DNA of 64,000 nucleotides from Cristatella mucedo (lineage: Eukaryota; Bryozoa; Phylactolaemata; Cristatellidae), in the NCBI GenBank assembly GCA_009760855.2, contig WPIO01000049.1, positions 310,001 to 374,000 on the forward strand, in the 5' to 3' direction. Positions within the stretch are counted from its first letter, which is position 1. Every line of letters begins with the position of its first letter. The translations under genes and the position numbers were made by a program. Below, one piece after another: positions 13,007 to 64,000 of the stretch. The notes under the pieces were generated by a model. That model did no database searches. It was not told where the DNA came from and worked only from the letters and a program-made list of their open reading frames with translations.

Positions 13007-13049
13007 ATGATAAAATTATTTGTTTTTATTTATTGCATCCAAATATACG
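13007..13049 (+). CDS. Candidate signal-peptide exon of the Ig receptor
   Basis: ATG opens the frame [14 protein letters not shown] plus one base, then a GT (G|GTATAT). This gives a basic start, a hydrophobic core and a phase-1 end, which is the phase the next exon (17074) needs. The joined glycine codon would precede SIFPPSI. The donor is weak, the peptide short and a (TA)n array begins 17 bases on, so chance is quite possible. The true first exon may lie elsewhere between here and 17074, or further left. Confidence 0.2.
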
Positions 13050-13060
13050 GTATATACACA

Positions 13061-14204
<1,144 letters not shown>

Positions 14205-14345
14205 ATTTGCGTAGCGGTAGAAGAGCATTAACGGCTATCACCACCACTTGCAGTGGGCAGTAAAGGATTGCACACTGCAGGATTCGAACCTACGACCTCG
14301 ATCGGGAAGAGCAAGCACCTTACCTCCTGAGCTATCACGGCCCGC
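14205..14345 (-). mobile_element. tRNA-derived SINE family B copy
   Basis: On the minus strand it begins GCGGGCCGTGATAGCTCAGG, with an A-box-like TAGCTCAGGAGG, and carries a perfect B box GGTTCGAATCC (plus 14282-14292). Those are the RNA polymerase III internal promoter boxes of a tRNA. The body then reads CACTTGCAGTGGGCAG as in the other copies. It does not fold to a full tRNA, so it is a SINE and not a tRNA gene. Confidence 0.8.
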
Positions 14346-15499
14346 TTAGTCTTTAGAGGCGCAGAGTCGAGGTCAGTTTTATAAAAAAAATGTATCAGGC
14401 TTCTAAGACGCAGCTACGTGGCTGCATTGCAAAAGCGACAATAGGATAGCCCCTAAATGTTGCCAACTAAACCTTTGCAATGTAGCCAGTAGCGCGGCCG
14501 GTCTTGCAGTATAAATAGCTATCCCATTGACTTGGAAAGTAAGGTGTCCAGGGTCTTATCAGAGTGCATAGATTAAAAAGTTAATGACCAGAATCTTAAC
14601 TATGATAAGATGACTGCAGACCGAGTTTACTTCGACGAAAATCAAGCGATGCGTACAGAACAACCTTGGCCTCAGTCATTAATTACGGCGGCAAACTATT
14701 CAGAGGTTAACTAGGCACCCGTTTGCTTATCACAATATTATGTTATTACTTCTCTTGCAGCGAGTTTCAAAAAGCGTGGATGGAGATTTGGTTCCTTTAG
14801 ATCGCTATATGAGCAACTTATTATTATTATTATTACAGTCAACCTCGACTCACAAAATAGATAGAAACCGGAAAACCTTTCGCTAGTCATTAGCTAGAGT
14901 TTTCATAAATCGAGAATGGTATTAGATATTTTTTGCAATGATGCGTTCTGAAGAAGACATTGGGAAGTAAACGAATTATTTTTTTTCTTTTAAAAATACA
15001 TAACAAATAAGAAATATATAATATGAAGTAAATCTGATTATATTTACACCCCGTAATTTGGAGTATTTTTGGGCATACGGAAGCTGGTAGCGGTAGTAAT
15101 GTAAATTGAGTACTATGGGAGAAGGGTGAGGAGCCGTTTTGCTCGTGGATAATTGGGGTTCACTCGTTGGGGCTCTTACCTCTGGTAAGTAACGCAAGCA
15201 TGAGGGAGCCCTCAGTGCCCACAATGCATAGCTGCTAGACATCGTTTCCTCCCTACTGTTTGAGGCGTTGTCAAATCTACTGACCATGGGCGGATTTTGA
15301 TTTTTTTTTACTACATTGTCGATCTTTTTGCGTGACCATGGCTAAGTTCGTATAGCCGAATTTTCGTAACTAGAACCGTCGCAAGTCGGGAACTGACTGT
15401 GTTATCAATTTTTAACTCGACGCAGGACTGTATATAAAAAGAGGAACAGGTCACCTACCTTAGTAGTCTTAAATGTTACGCGATTTTAATAATATTTCC
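14346..15499. other. Anonymous sequence
   Basis: No exon supported. A short (ATT)n run sits at 14820. A minus frame at 14976-15287 shows no motif. Confidence 0.4.
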
Positions 15500-15640
15500 T
15501 GCACACATGCGCACCGATAGGCGCTTAAGCTTCGAGGGCGCTGTAAAAAACTCCTCTGGGTAGCCCTCACTTAGTCTATCTGGCTGCGTAGAGTTACAGA
15601 CGGAGCTACGTTACATTACAAGCAATAAAAACCATCGGTA
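15500..15640 (+). mobile_element. LINE family B 3' tail
   Basis: The end GCGTAGAGTTACAGACGGAG followed by CTACGTTACATTAC matches the family B tails at 23830, 32560 and, reversed, 16020 and 34980. Family B tails end in ATTAC units. Confidence 0.65.
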
Positions 15641-15731
15641 GTTTTGCATTTGGACTCTATAATCGGCTCGGAAGCTGTTTGGTCCCAGCTACTGCGATGG
15701 GGGTATTGGTCAGTGGTGCAGCTGGGGGGCA

Positions 15732-15751
15732 GGGGAGGCATTTGCCTCCCC
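15732..15751. repeat. GC-rich hairpin GGGGAGGCA / TGCCTCCCC
   Basis: A perfect 9-bp stem with a 2-base loop is followed by a long C run. Such ends occur in some invertebrate DNA transposons, but no partner end was found. Confidence 0.7.
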
Positions 15752-15949
15752 CCCCCCAGAAACGGGACAGCGACCTGCGCCTACGCCTCTAATCCTACGC
15801 CCCCACCCGACCCTCATCAAAAACGCAATTAGGTCTTAATTCATTTAGATGAGCATCCACCAAGTTCGTGCCGTCGAATAAACGCAGTGATTTTGCATTA
15901 TAATTTTTATCAGTCGCGGGTCTAGCCCCGCACACGGGAAAATTTTGCT

Positions 15950-16240
15950 GGTCTGGCCTTCTGCACGAAACTTTCGAAGGTGCACGCTCCGTGATGTAAT
16001 GTAAAGTATCTCCGTCTGCAACTCCACAAAGTCACAAACACCATGTGGGTGTTACGCAGGAGAGTTTTGTATAGCGCACTCACAGCCTAAGCGGCTTTCG
16101 GTACGCATTCGGTAGCCAATAGACTTCGTCTCACGCAACAAAGAGAAAGTGGGAAGCATAGCAGAGTCAGGAGAGCAGTTGCGGTAGTGAGTAGCATGGA
16201 AGTAGCAGCTCAGGACCTCTGGAAAGAATGAGCCATAGTC
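15950..16240 (-). mobile_element. LINE family B 3' end, minus strand
   Basis: Blocks ACTCCACAAAGTCACAAACA, GGCTTTCGGTACGCATTCGG and TAGCCAATAGACTTCGTCTC match, in reverse complement, 32390-32570, 23640-23830 and 62560-62720. Only the 3' part is present. Confidence 0.75.
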
Positions 16241-16692
16241 GGCAGCAGGAGAGCGGTTGTCTGTCTTTGCATAAGAATCGCGGCGAAGGCGAGCTCCACA
16301 GTCTAGGACCTTCAGAGATGAAGCTTCTGTCGCCAATGGTGATGATGACAATCCCGGCTCCTCCACTGGCCTGGATCTTGTCCTCGCGACTTACACCCGA
16401 GAGGGCACCTCCGGCTAAAGTTAAGATTTTAAAGTAATGTCAAAATACACTTCTTTTGTTAAAGATGATGCCTTTCACAACTAAACGTTCGCCTACGAGC
16501 TTTTGCATCAGCTTAGCTGGAGAAAATTAAACTATTTCTTGATGACGTGGTCTTCGAAGCCTTACAGAAAGGATAGAGGCAGAAAGATTATCGAAGAGCA
16601 GAACATTACTACCTTTGCATGCGGTGTTTTTTACCGTCGGCACATGCGCTATAACCAAAAAAAAAATAATGAAAAATATAAGTCATTTGTGT

Positions 16693-16820
16693 AGCCCCCT
16701 CAGAAAACCTAATCTCTTTTTAGGCGCTTTACATTTGCCACGGGGCTCGAGCCCACAACCTCAGCCAGACCTTATTCGGGGCGAGCACCTTAACCACTTG
16801 ACCAAACCAGTTCTACCATA
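16693..16820 (-). mobile_element. tRNA-derived SINE family A with LINE-like tail
   Basis: Read on the minus strand: a tRNA-like head with A box (TGGTCAAGTGGTTAAGG), B-box region GGGCTCGAGCCCC, then GGCAAATGTAAAGCGCCTAA, AAGAGATTAGGTTTTCTGAG and GGGGGCT. The second half is nearly identical to the 3' tail of LINE family A, so this SINE and LINE share a tail. Confidence 0.85.
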
Positions 16821-17073
16821 ATTAATTATTTTCAACTTCACTAATTTGTATTAAGAATTGTCATGCATCCTGGCCATACAATACAGCGAGCATCGCGACG
16901 CTTGTTTAACATAAACCACCCTAAATTGTAGATTTTACGTAATTTAAGAGTGACTTAACAAGAGACAGTTTGTAATGAATATGACTTTTGTAAATCTTAG
17001 TTAAGTGACGGATAGCATAAGAAAAATGGACGAAGAAATTCACCATAGCTTATACTTCTCGCTATAATTGCAG

Positions 17074-45368
<28,295 letters not shown>

Positions 45369-45654
45369 ACCATACTACAGTTAGTACTTGTGCAAGCTGA
45401 TGGTGTCTCTGCACTCCCTGAAATTGTGGAAGACAGGTCCAACGAGCTTACGTGCATGTGTTATGCATGTAAAAAATATTGCCTGTAGCTTCAAGCTGCC
45501 TTGCGTACACTTCCTGTATGCAAATAACATATCAGCTTTCGTGACGGCAGTACAGATGTGATACATCAATGTCCGTGTTACCTGCCGGCACGTATCAGTA
45601 AAAAGTTCATTGCAAATCCATATAAAGGTGCTAACTTGTCGCCGCTCAAGAATG
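45369..45654. other. Probable receptor 3' UTR
   Basis: Sequence after the stop without a recognisable AATAAA. A TATAAA variant at about 45621 is not convincing. Confidence 0.35.
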
Positions 45655-46150
45655 GTATCTCTCATCTCCTCCACACATCTCTCCTCTTCCTCATCTCTCC
45701 TCTCCTCCACACCTTTCTTTTCATCTCGACACCTCTCCTCTCATCTCCTCAACACTTTTCTCATAACTTTCACATGTCACCTTCTTTCCACACCTCTCCT
45801 CTCCGCACTACCGCAAGTCGCTTTTTCTCTCCTCAGCTCTACACCTCTCCTCTCACCTCTACAGCTCTCATCTCCTCTACCCCTTTCCTCAATACCTACC
45901 ATCTCCCCACCTCCACAAATCTCCTCACCTCTTCACATCTCTTCTCCTCACCTCCACATCTTACCCCTTTTCCCTTTACCGCCACAGCTCTCCTCTCCTG
46001 TTTGTCACGCTTGCCCTCACATCCACACCTTTCCACTCCTAATTTTCACAGCTCACCTCTCCTCTGCTCTCATCTTCTGTCCTTTTGTCGTCAGGTCGTC
46101 AGGCTCCGAGTCCGGTCGTCTTCTCCTCTCCTCTCCCTCCACTCGCATCA
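45655..46150. repeat. Pyrimidine-rich minisatellite-like tract
   Basis: About 500 bp of imperfect CTCATCTCCTC and CACACCTCTCCTCTC units on the plus strand, beginning about 290 bp after the receptor stop. The two long open frames over it (about 190-200 codons) arise because pyrimidine-only codons contain no stops. Confidence 0.9.
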
Positions 46151-46154
46151 GGTC

Positions 46155-46240
46155 TAATAGTAATAATACATTGGTATAGCACAATCGGAGAACTGTAACT
46201 CTCTTTCTGAACACTTTGCATATGCTTTAAAGAAAGCTCC
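46155..46240 (-). mobile_element. LINE family A tail, minus strand
   Basis: AATAATACATTGGTATAGC, GAGAACTGTAACTCTCTTTC and ACACTTTGCATATGC form the reversed, diverged tail. Confidence 0.7.
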
Positions 46241-47394
46241 AGTATGCTCTCATCATCTCACGAATTAACTTAATTTCTCCATCTCTACTCCTTTCACATT
46301 CACACTCACTCTCACACGCCTGTCCCTTGGCATTGAGTAATCCTGACTTTACGGTACGGATTGCTGAGACAGCAAGTTAGTGCTATAGCATTTACCTCAC
46401 TGGGAGGTAAGAAACATCCTCATCATGTAGACTGCTATTCATCGCAGGAATCAAATGGCACAATTTGGAGCATATTCCAAACTACTGACTGCTCGCGAGA
46501 AATGAGGGAAATTTGCGAGCTTCTCGAATGAATCGTTGCTGTGAGACTGTGCGTATGTATTGACGGATTCTTTGGGCTCATTCTTGCTCTGTCTGTCTCT
46601 CTGTCTGTCTGTCTCACGCTCTCTCTCTCTCTCCTATTTTCTGTCTGTCTTTCTCTCGCTCTCTTTCTATTTGTGACTTCGAACTATTTTTTTAGTCTAG
46701 TATTTGACTTCAATCCCCTCGCGAATCTTACAAACGCACCATTGTGGCTTCTGCACTTTACTGGAGTCCTAAAGCCGCAAAAACAGCGCTCGTAACCGCG
46801 CCAGTAGTCCTCGTGGACGCCGCGCGACAAATACCGGCTACGCTCTAAGCCTAAGAGCACGGCTAGTGACTTGCAGGAGGGGCAACGATGCATGCAGCTA
46901 AGCCGACGGCAACGGAATATGGCAGAAACCAAGATTGCCCACGCCTACTACAACAAGTTGATATGTATTAAGTAGAACAGTCCATTCGACGGCTGAGGCG
47001 AGTTTGTCACGTGTTCAGTACCAGCCGAAGCGTGCAACAGCTCTAGCGCGATGCGAAGGGTGCCGAACTCGAGGTCTTGAGTGAAACTTCCTTGAACGTT
47101 GCATTGCTTCGGCTTTTATGCCGCCTAACCACAGATGATTATCAAACCGCTACATAGAAATAGATTATGATAAAGCCTCTGTTCCACTTAGAGCCATTAT
47201 AAATCTCGATTCTTAAGTTATATCTCGACGATCGTAATCTGACCGATGTAGAACACAAACGTTTTACTGCCATTTACGTGTGGCAACGGCTCCTGTTTAT
47301 TGCCAGCAAATAGTAAAAATATAAAGAAACATGCAGCGACAGTAGATTAGCTGAGGGATTGGGTGCGACTTTTCCTGAAGTAGGCTAAATCCTC
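46241..47394. other. Anonymous intergenic sequence
   Basis: No gene supported. A (TCTG)/(CT) run lies at about 46590-46665. Confidence 0.45.
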
Positions 47395-47650
47395 TGTTCC
47401 TGAACCAAGAAGAGCCAGGTGGTAGAAGTGTACCCAGGCTAGGTTCGGTTTGCTGAAACCGGACGGCTGGAATGTGTGTAAGGGTCACCGGCATGCCGGG
47501 GTCGGACCTACGGCATGGCCGGATGTGTGGTGACGTGAGATCACCGGGGCTCTTGGGTAGGAGAAGTTGGCCTAGTAAGTCGTGGTGTTGGTGGCTCCCG
47601 GTCTCGCCGAGTGATGCACCTGGATGGTTTCAGGCTGTAGTTTGATTCGC
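47395..47650 (-). mobile_element. Unclassified interspersed repeat X, copy 2 (uninterrupted)
   Basis: The reverse complement reads CCATCCAGGTGCAT, CTCGGCGAGACCGGGAGCC, CGACTTACTAGGCC, AACTTCTCCTACCCAAGAGC, CGACCCCGGCATGCCGGTG and GAACCTAGCCTGGGTACAC. It gives the empty-site structure for the insertion at 4324. It may extend further toward 47860. Confidence 0.75.
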
Positions 47651-47914
47651 ACAGCAGATAGCCGGCCGATGCCCAACACCAACAGTTTATTACGACGCAA
47701 GGAGCCGAAGGGCGCACGGCATCCTTCGGCCCCTTCTCCCACTCGACTGCCTCTCCTCGACTCATCGGTTCCCCTGGTCTACCCCGATGATTCATCGAGG
47801 ACCACAGCTGTGCACAGGCCGACCCTGATGGTGAATCTACCATCTGTCCACCAGCGGGTTACCGGCCTGTGTCCACGTCACATCACAGGCGGACCACAGC
47901 TATGCACCGGCCCC

Positions 47915-48235
47915 TGTCGGCGATGTTCTGGAACTCCCTCCCGACTTGCTTTATTCAGAACATCCCCTGACTTGCCCACATTATTTTAAAAATACGCCTA
48001 TCTAGGACAGCATTTAGTGGGTCCCTGTGACTCGTCGTTCATGTGCTTATGCGTGCTGACACTGTGCATGCTGCCACTAACCATGTTATTCATGTTGTTT
48101 GTTTATCAAGCATGATATTACTCACCAAATTCAATTGCATTTCCCTTTGCAGTAAATGTAAAGAGCCTAGACAGAGATTGAGTTCTTTGAGGGTGCTTTA
48201 TCATGTGCATTGTTATGATTATCATTCTAACAGCT
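47915..48235 (+). mobile_element. LINE family A C-terminal end and 3' tail
   Basis: The frame near 47920-47990 corresponds to WNSLPxxLRxxPDLxTFK, as at 1495. The UTR then reads TTTAGTGGGTCCCTGTGACT, CTGCCACTAACCATGTTATT, AAATGTAAAGAGCCTAGAC and TTTGAGGGTGCTTTATCATG. Confidence 0.85.
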
Positions 48236-49392
48236 GTTCACCAGTGGCTTATCAGAGGAGCCTGCATACTATACATACATACATACATATGTAGCGCCTT
48301 GGCTGAATTTTAGCGCGAACAAGAGCTGTTCGGCGGCGGGCTAGAACTCCTTTGTTCTGGAGCAGTGAGCCAGAGAGGAGCGCCAGTGTGGTTAGAGAGC
48401 AAGAGCTTAAGAGCAAGCCAGGAAGCTCTGAGACCTGCGGTGGCGATTCGGCCTTAAGAATTGGTCCGATACCATCGGGAGCTGCTGATTGATGTTGGCT
48501 GGCCTGTCAACCTCCGCCTTCACTCTGTCCAAAAAAGAATTGTCTGGAACCCATTCGCCATTCAAGCTGGACAGAGGTGCCCTTCCAGTGGCCTAGTGAC
48601 GGTATTAATTCGTAACGGGCCCTGGTGTCGGGCCCAATACCACTAAACTCTTACCCCATTGTCTCAGCTAAGTATTTAAGAGTCGAGCGACGCTCGCTCT
48701 TGGTCTTTTTGGTCTTATACCGTCGGACTCGTTTCTCTGAAAGCGAGGGAGGAGGGCGGGCTACTCGCCGGCGATGGACGGAACAGGACGAGGCAGCTCA
48801 AATAAGTAACATAGATTATACAAGCAAGCAATGTAATTAATAGTTTTAGCATGCCTTAAGAAAATTAAAAGTTGGTTCTCTTTTTAGACTACACGTTCAA
48901 TTGGTAGAAGATTGCTGTGCAGTTTGACTCAATTAAATTAGGGGCCTGCAATGCTATCGAGATATGTAGTCCAAGAAAAACCAAGGCGGATAACTGAAAG
49001 ACCAGAAAGAGGTCTGAAATTATTGGTCAGCATATTTGGAAATGTCGATCTCCAACCGCCTGTCTCTTAAGGATCGGCTGCTGACCCCTATACCACAGGG
49101 TGTACAGTATAAATCTTCGAATAGCTATGACCTTGGACCACCTGCGATGCGATGTGTAGAAAATCTAATGCAAGTCTGCAAGGCTAAGAGAAATCCCAAT
49201 GCCCCTGGAAGACTGAATCTAGTCGGGCTTAAGTAGGCTGGCAGCACATTCAATAGACTTGAGCAGAGACAGCTTTTGCTTGGAGATGCAGCTGCTTTTG
49301 CTATAATAAGCCTTGTAAGTCAAAACATCTTCAAGAGGAAACTTCCTCCCTCAGTAGATAGAACTAACGATAAACCATCCATGGATCTCTTT
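48236..49392. other. Intergenic sequence
   Basis: A short (CATA)n run ends at 48290. The stretch to 48840 begins TGTAGCGCC and is GC-richer with a TATTTAAG-like box near 48672, which could be a solo LTR, but ends and target duplication were not found. No gene. Confidence 0.4.
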
Positions 49393-49578
49393 CAGTGGTT
49401 CTCAACCCTCCTAATGCCGCGACCCTGTCATACAGTTCTTCATATTGTGGCGACCTCCAACCATAAAATTATTGTGTGCGAAATGTGGAAAGGCGTGTTT
49501 TCCCACGTCTAAGGCGACCCTTGAGAAAGGGTCGTTCAAACCCCAAAGGGGTTGCGACCCAAAGGTTGAGAACAGCTG
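49393..49578 (+). mobile_element. SPIN-like hAT MITE with 8-bp target duplication
   Basis: It begins CAGTGGTTCTCAACC and ends GGTTGAGAACAGCTG (terminal inverted repeats, 13 of 15 matching). It contains CTAATGCCGCGACCCTGTCA, CCAACCATAAAATTATT, TAAGGCGACCCTTGAG, AAAGGGTCGTTC and CCCCAAAGGGGTTGCGACCC. It is flanked by ATCTCTTT and ATCTCACT, an 8-bp duplication with two changes. The whole is very close to my recollection of the SPIN (Space Invader) MITE group. No transposase is present. Confidence 0.9.
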
Positions 49579-49929
49579 ATCTCACTGATTTTTATCTGCT
49601 GCATCATGAAATCTTCTGGGGGATAGTCACATCAAGGTTTGTGGTAATGAGTGGTCGAATATTGAGATGTTCTGTAGATTTTTTTACACTGCAAGAATTC
49701 AGTTTAAAACGTTGTGTTAACTCCCAAAATGACAAAACCCCTTGCAACATAGACAAACTGATTGTCACATGAAAGTTGGAGAATTTGTCACCTGGATATT
49801 CGTTTAGCCCATTAAGCACATACTGAAGTAAAGTAGATTAACCTGTATAAGCCGAAAATATTCCTTAAACTAAAAAAGAGCTCAAAGTACCTTAAGTTAA
49901 AGTACCTAAACCCAAGTTCGTCTGATCCA
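49579..49929. other. Anonymous intergenic sequence
   Basis: Nothing recognised. Confidence 0.4.
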
Positions 49930-50060
49930 ATAGCCTCATTTCTATAGCGGTAGAAGAACCTTTACGGAGATCAAGCACTTGCAGCAGGCAATAAAAGACT
50001 GTCTGCTACAAGAATCGAACCCACAAGCGGGTCGTGAAGTCCATAAGTATAAGGATTTAT
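49930..50060 (-). mobile_element. tRNA-derived SINE family B copy, degenerate
   Basis: AGCGGTAGAAGAACCTTTAC, CACTTGCAGCAGGCAATAAA and AGAATCGAACCCAC (reversed B box) match family B. The A-box end is decayed. Confidence 0.75.
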
Positions 50061-52210
50061 CTCTTGGCTAAGAAATAAAGGCAGATAACTGGTGCCGCTT
50101 AGTCCTTGCCAGAATAGTTAGCCACACTTACAGCAAGCCGAAGCACTGCCGGGCCGCTAATCCGTACAAATGGTGGCCCACTAGATGCTAGGTGCGGCAT
50201 CTGCCAAAATTTGATGCCAGACATATTATTCAGGGCCAAAGTTGTGTACGAAAGTGTTACAGTGCTTAATCGTTTGTAATTCTTATATCTTTCCAGCTTA
50301 ATCACGAAGCACCGTGAATTATCAATCGGCAAGGTCTGATTGGGGTCACAATCTATCTTACATAGAAGTTATACCTTGGAAACCAATTCACATTACTTCA
50401 CTGTTAACTTATTCTTGGGAAAATTATTTATCAAATTACTTAAACGATTTAATCATATTGCGACATAAATAAGAGCTTAGGATCCACGCAATCTTAAATC
50501 TAAAACTTATCTGGTGGAGCGGTCTAAAGCCTTCGAAAAGTCCTGTACTTGTTTCAATCCTTTCCTATACTTTGCATGAAGGAAGGCAGTAGGAACGAAT
50601 CGGCATTGTGGTAACAGTGAGCGTTCGTAGACCGCACTCGTGGATCCGTCTTAATCCGCGACTTCAAGTAGCAGTAGCTTAAGAAAGGCTGAGCACGTTT
50701 GCATATATTCCATGTATGACACAGCTTACTTTAGTGAGCTTTTGGAAGTCAAAACTATATACGTATAAGTCGGGCTCGGTAGTTCTCATGCTCCAGTTCT
50801 TCCCATCGTGTTTACATAGTGCCGTTGCATTGTCCAATTCTTTGTTCTCCTGGATAGTTCCCAGTATAATTGGTTTCTCTTGAGTAACGCGCGTGGTCAG
50901 TTTCAACTCAAATTTGACTGGTTAACAGATCCAGATCGTGGGATAGCAACGAGCGATAGCAAATGGCACGTCAATTGGCCAGTATTCGTTAAGCATTGAA
51001 TATAGCTAGAAAAACTAAACGGGCGCTTAACAAGCTCGCGATCTTTGGTAGTCCGAGGTGAAAGTCCTCACCTCGGTGGTCAAAGGCGAGCACTCTAACC
51101 ACTGGTCTAAACCAGGGCGGCATGTATGACTTGCTTCACAGGCACACTAGCTGCACGTTCTACTTACATTTGCTTTTTTGCACTGCTCCAGTACTTGGCT
51201 AGTATTTTGTACATAATCGTGCAAGCTGTGCATTAGTCATGGGCAGCTGATCTGACGGATTTTGAATTGTCATTTTAAGTTGCTGCCTGAGATTGTAATA
51301 AGAACTTGCAGCAATGCAAAAACCAGCCTACTGCAATTAACATGCCTACCGTCGCACTTTCTTACCGAGCAAATGCTAATTCTGGCTTCTATAAAAGTAA
51401 TCTTAAATCACATTCACAATCCAAAAATTCTGGCCTTCCATTACCAATCTCCTTAATTACTCCCAGGTTAGCTTCTTACCTACAAATCATTGCAGGGATC
51501 TAGCAGATAGCATTTCTAGTTTTCATGTCAGCAAGAAGGTCAGAGTCCAGTCCTAGGGTCAACGCAAGATTCTAGCTGATCCTATTAGTTATCTAATTGG
51601 GCGTCAAATTTATACATAGAGCACGAACTTCCTGTTATAGGCACTTCGCCCATTGCAGGAAGTTCAGCAACGTGGCACGCCCGTGTATATTATATTTTGA
51701 TTAGCTACATTCATATTTACGTCTGTGTATTAAACACATTTTGAGAAAACGCAACTTCAGCTTAGGGTTTGGAATTTAGTGTTTGATACTTGGTCCCCAA
51801 CCCTAGGCCTTACCCTGATATGCTCTTTAGGTTAACAATTCATGGCTTAGGGTTTACAGCCGCTGACTACCATGTTTAACTTCCTAATGGCACAAAATCA
51901 ATCGCAGTAACTTATCTCTATGCAAAACGCCGTAGTGAATTTTATAATCTGCAGATTATGCATATTAGCAGCCCTCAATACATACTAGTTGCACTAGCCA
52001 CAATGAAAAAAATGATTATTAATTAAGCTGCAGCAGATTAAGATGGTGCTTGAGAAACTTTTAGGTTATGGGGGTTTTTGACACTGATTACTGGTAACTG
52101 AATGCGATCGAATATTCAATGTCATCCCTAAAAATCTCATCAGTATAAGCACAGCCCTCAGTAGTTTTTCAAACGAGAAATCAGGCATCACTGCAATACA
52201 GAACTGTCAC
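50061..52210. other. Anonymous intergenic sequence
   Basis: It holds a SINE A relic at 51035-51120. The stretch 51760-51860 has several degenerate TAGGGTTT-like words. No gene supported. Confidence 0.45.
51035..51120 (-). mobile_element. SINE family A relic with a hairpin
   Basis: CACTCTAACCACTGGTCTAAACC is the reversed A-box head, adjacent to CCGAGGTGA and TCACCTCGG, a 9-bp perfect stem at about 51054-51077. Confidence 0.6.
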
Positions 52211-52216
52211 TTTATT
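52211..52216 (-). promoter_or_regulatory. Candidate poly(A) signal of NOP2
   Basis: TTTATT on the plus strand is AATAAA on the minus strand, about 350 bases beyond the NOP2 stop. The position and orientation fit. Use is not shown. Confidence 0.45.
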
Positions 52217-52562
52217 GTAAAGTGGCCATCCTGCATTTGACCAATTCGTGTAGTGGCTGCAGAGCTCACCGAATGATTAGGATCACAAAACCAACGGCAG
52301 CCATGAATAAGTTTCTTTGGTTTGTCATTCCTTCGATTATAAAGTTCCAATACTCACAGTTGCGACTTCAATTGATGTCAAAATGCCAGCTTGATGGACT
52401 TACTAGCTAACTCACACCGTACGGTAATGGAAATAAACACGTGGAAACGGTGCTATAGTCGAATAATACATGCCACACAAATCGCCCTTATAGTAGGCAA
52501 TCGATAACAAAAATGCATGGCCTCCACTTTGGTAAGGGAAGTGAAGAATAAATCCAAGGTCT

Positions 52563-64000
<11,438 letters not shown>

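Noticed and set aside
14205..14345. A tRNA gene, because of a perfect B box
   Set aside because: Repeated SINE body follows, other diverged copies exist and no full cloverleaf forms.
45558..46179. Two overlapping frames of about 190-200 codons rich in Ser, Leu, Pro
   Set aside because: Pyrimidine-only sequence cannot encode stops, and both frames are equally open.
48290..48840. A solo LTR starting TGTAGCGCC
   Set aside because: No defined 3' end, target duplication or second copy could be found.
51765..51860. Interstitial telomere-like repeats (TAGGGTTT-type words)
   Set aside because: Only isolated, irregular words with no array.

Overview
This is a eukaryotic, almost certainly invertebrate metazoan, genomic window. 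It holds two multi-exon genes with GT-AG introns, set in repeat-rich DNA. The evidence is spliced immunoglobulin-domain exons, an animal-type NOP2 gene, CR1/L2-like LINE debris, tRNA-derived SINEs, hAT-type MITEs and very large microsatellites. No bacterial-style gene, CRISPR array or tRNA gene is present. I cannot name the phylum from the sequence alone.

Layout. Bases 1-13000 carry no gene I can support: inverted and nested LINE pieces, SINE copies and long anonymous stretches. From 17074 to 45368, plus strand, I reconstruct one large gene from nine coding exons: 17074-17203, 21089-21288, 22795-23022, 27473-27734, 30654-31042, 33179-33283, 40129-40482, 43008-43215 and 44312-45368. Every intron phase matches across the eight junctions, and the split codons restore immunoglobulin motifs. 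The product is a type I membrane immunoglobulin-superfamily receptor or adhesion protein. It has five assembled Ig domains (the order recalls contactin/L1-type molecules), no fibronectin domain, one transmembrane helix, and a cytoplasmic tail of about 350 residues built from six 33-residue Lys/Ser/Ala/Asp repeats. A sixth Ig domain may be encoded by optional exons between 33283 and 40129. The signal-peptide exon is uncertain (candidate at 13007-13049).

Bases 45369-52200 are the intergenic space between convergent genes. They hold a pyrimidine-rich minisatellite, LINE tails, an unclassified repeat and a SPIN-like hAT MITE. From 52563 to the right edge, minus strand, lies NOP2/NSUN1, the nucleolar 28S rRNA cytosine-C5 methyltransferase. 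Five coding exons are visible (63603-64000, 61077-61384, 57052-57135, 55115-55433, 52563-53341). Only the first few codons fall outside the window.

The introns of both genes act as repeat traps. A (GA)n tract of about 845 bp lies in one receptor intron and a (CCTCCG)n-type tract of about 935 bp in another. Complementary (CT)n and (GA)n arrays share the last receptor intron. Two microsatellites have clearly grown inside LINE sequence. The two genes have no evident functional link. The most novel object is the Ig receptor with its tandem-repeat tail, and the coincidence of a stop codon with the splice donor just before that tail.
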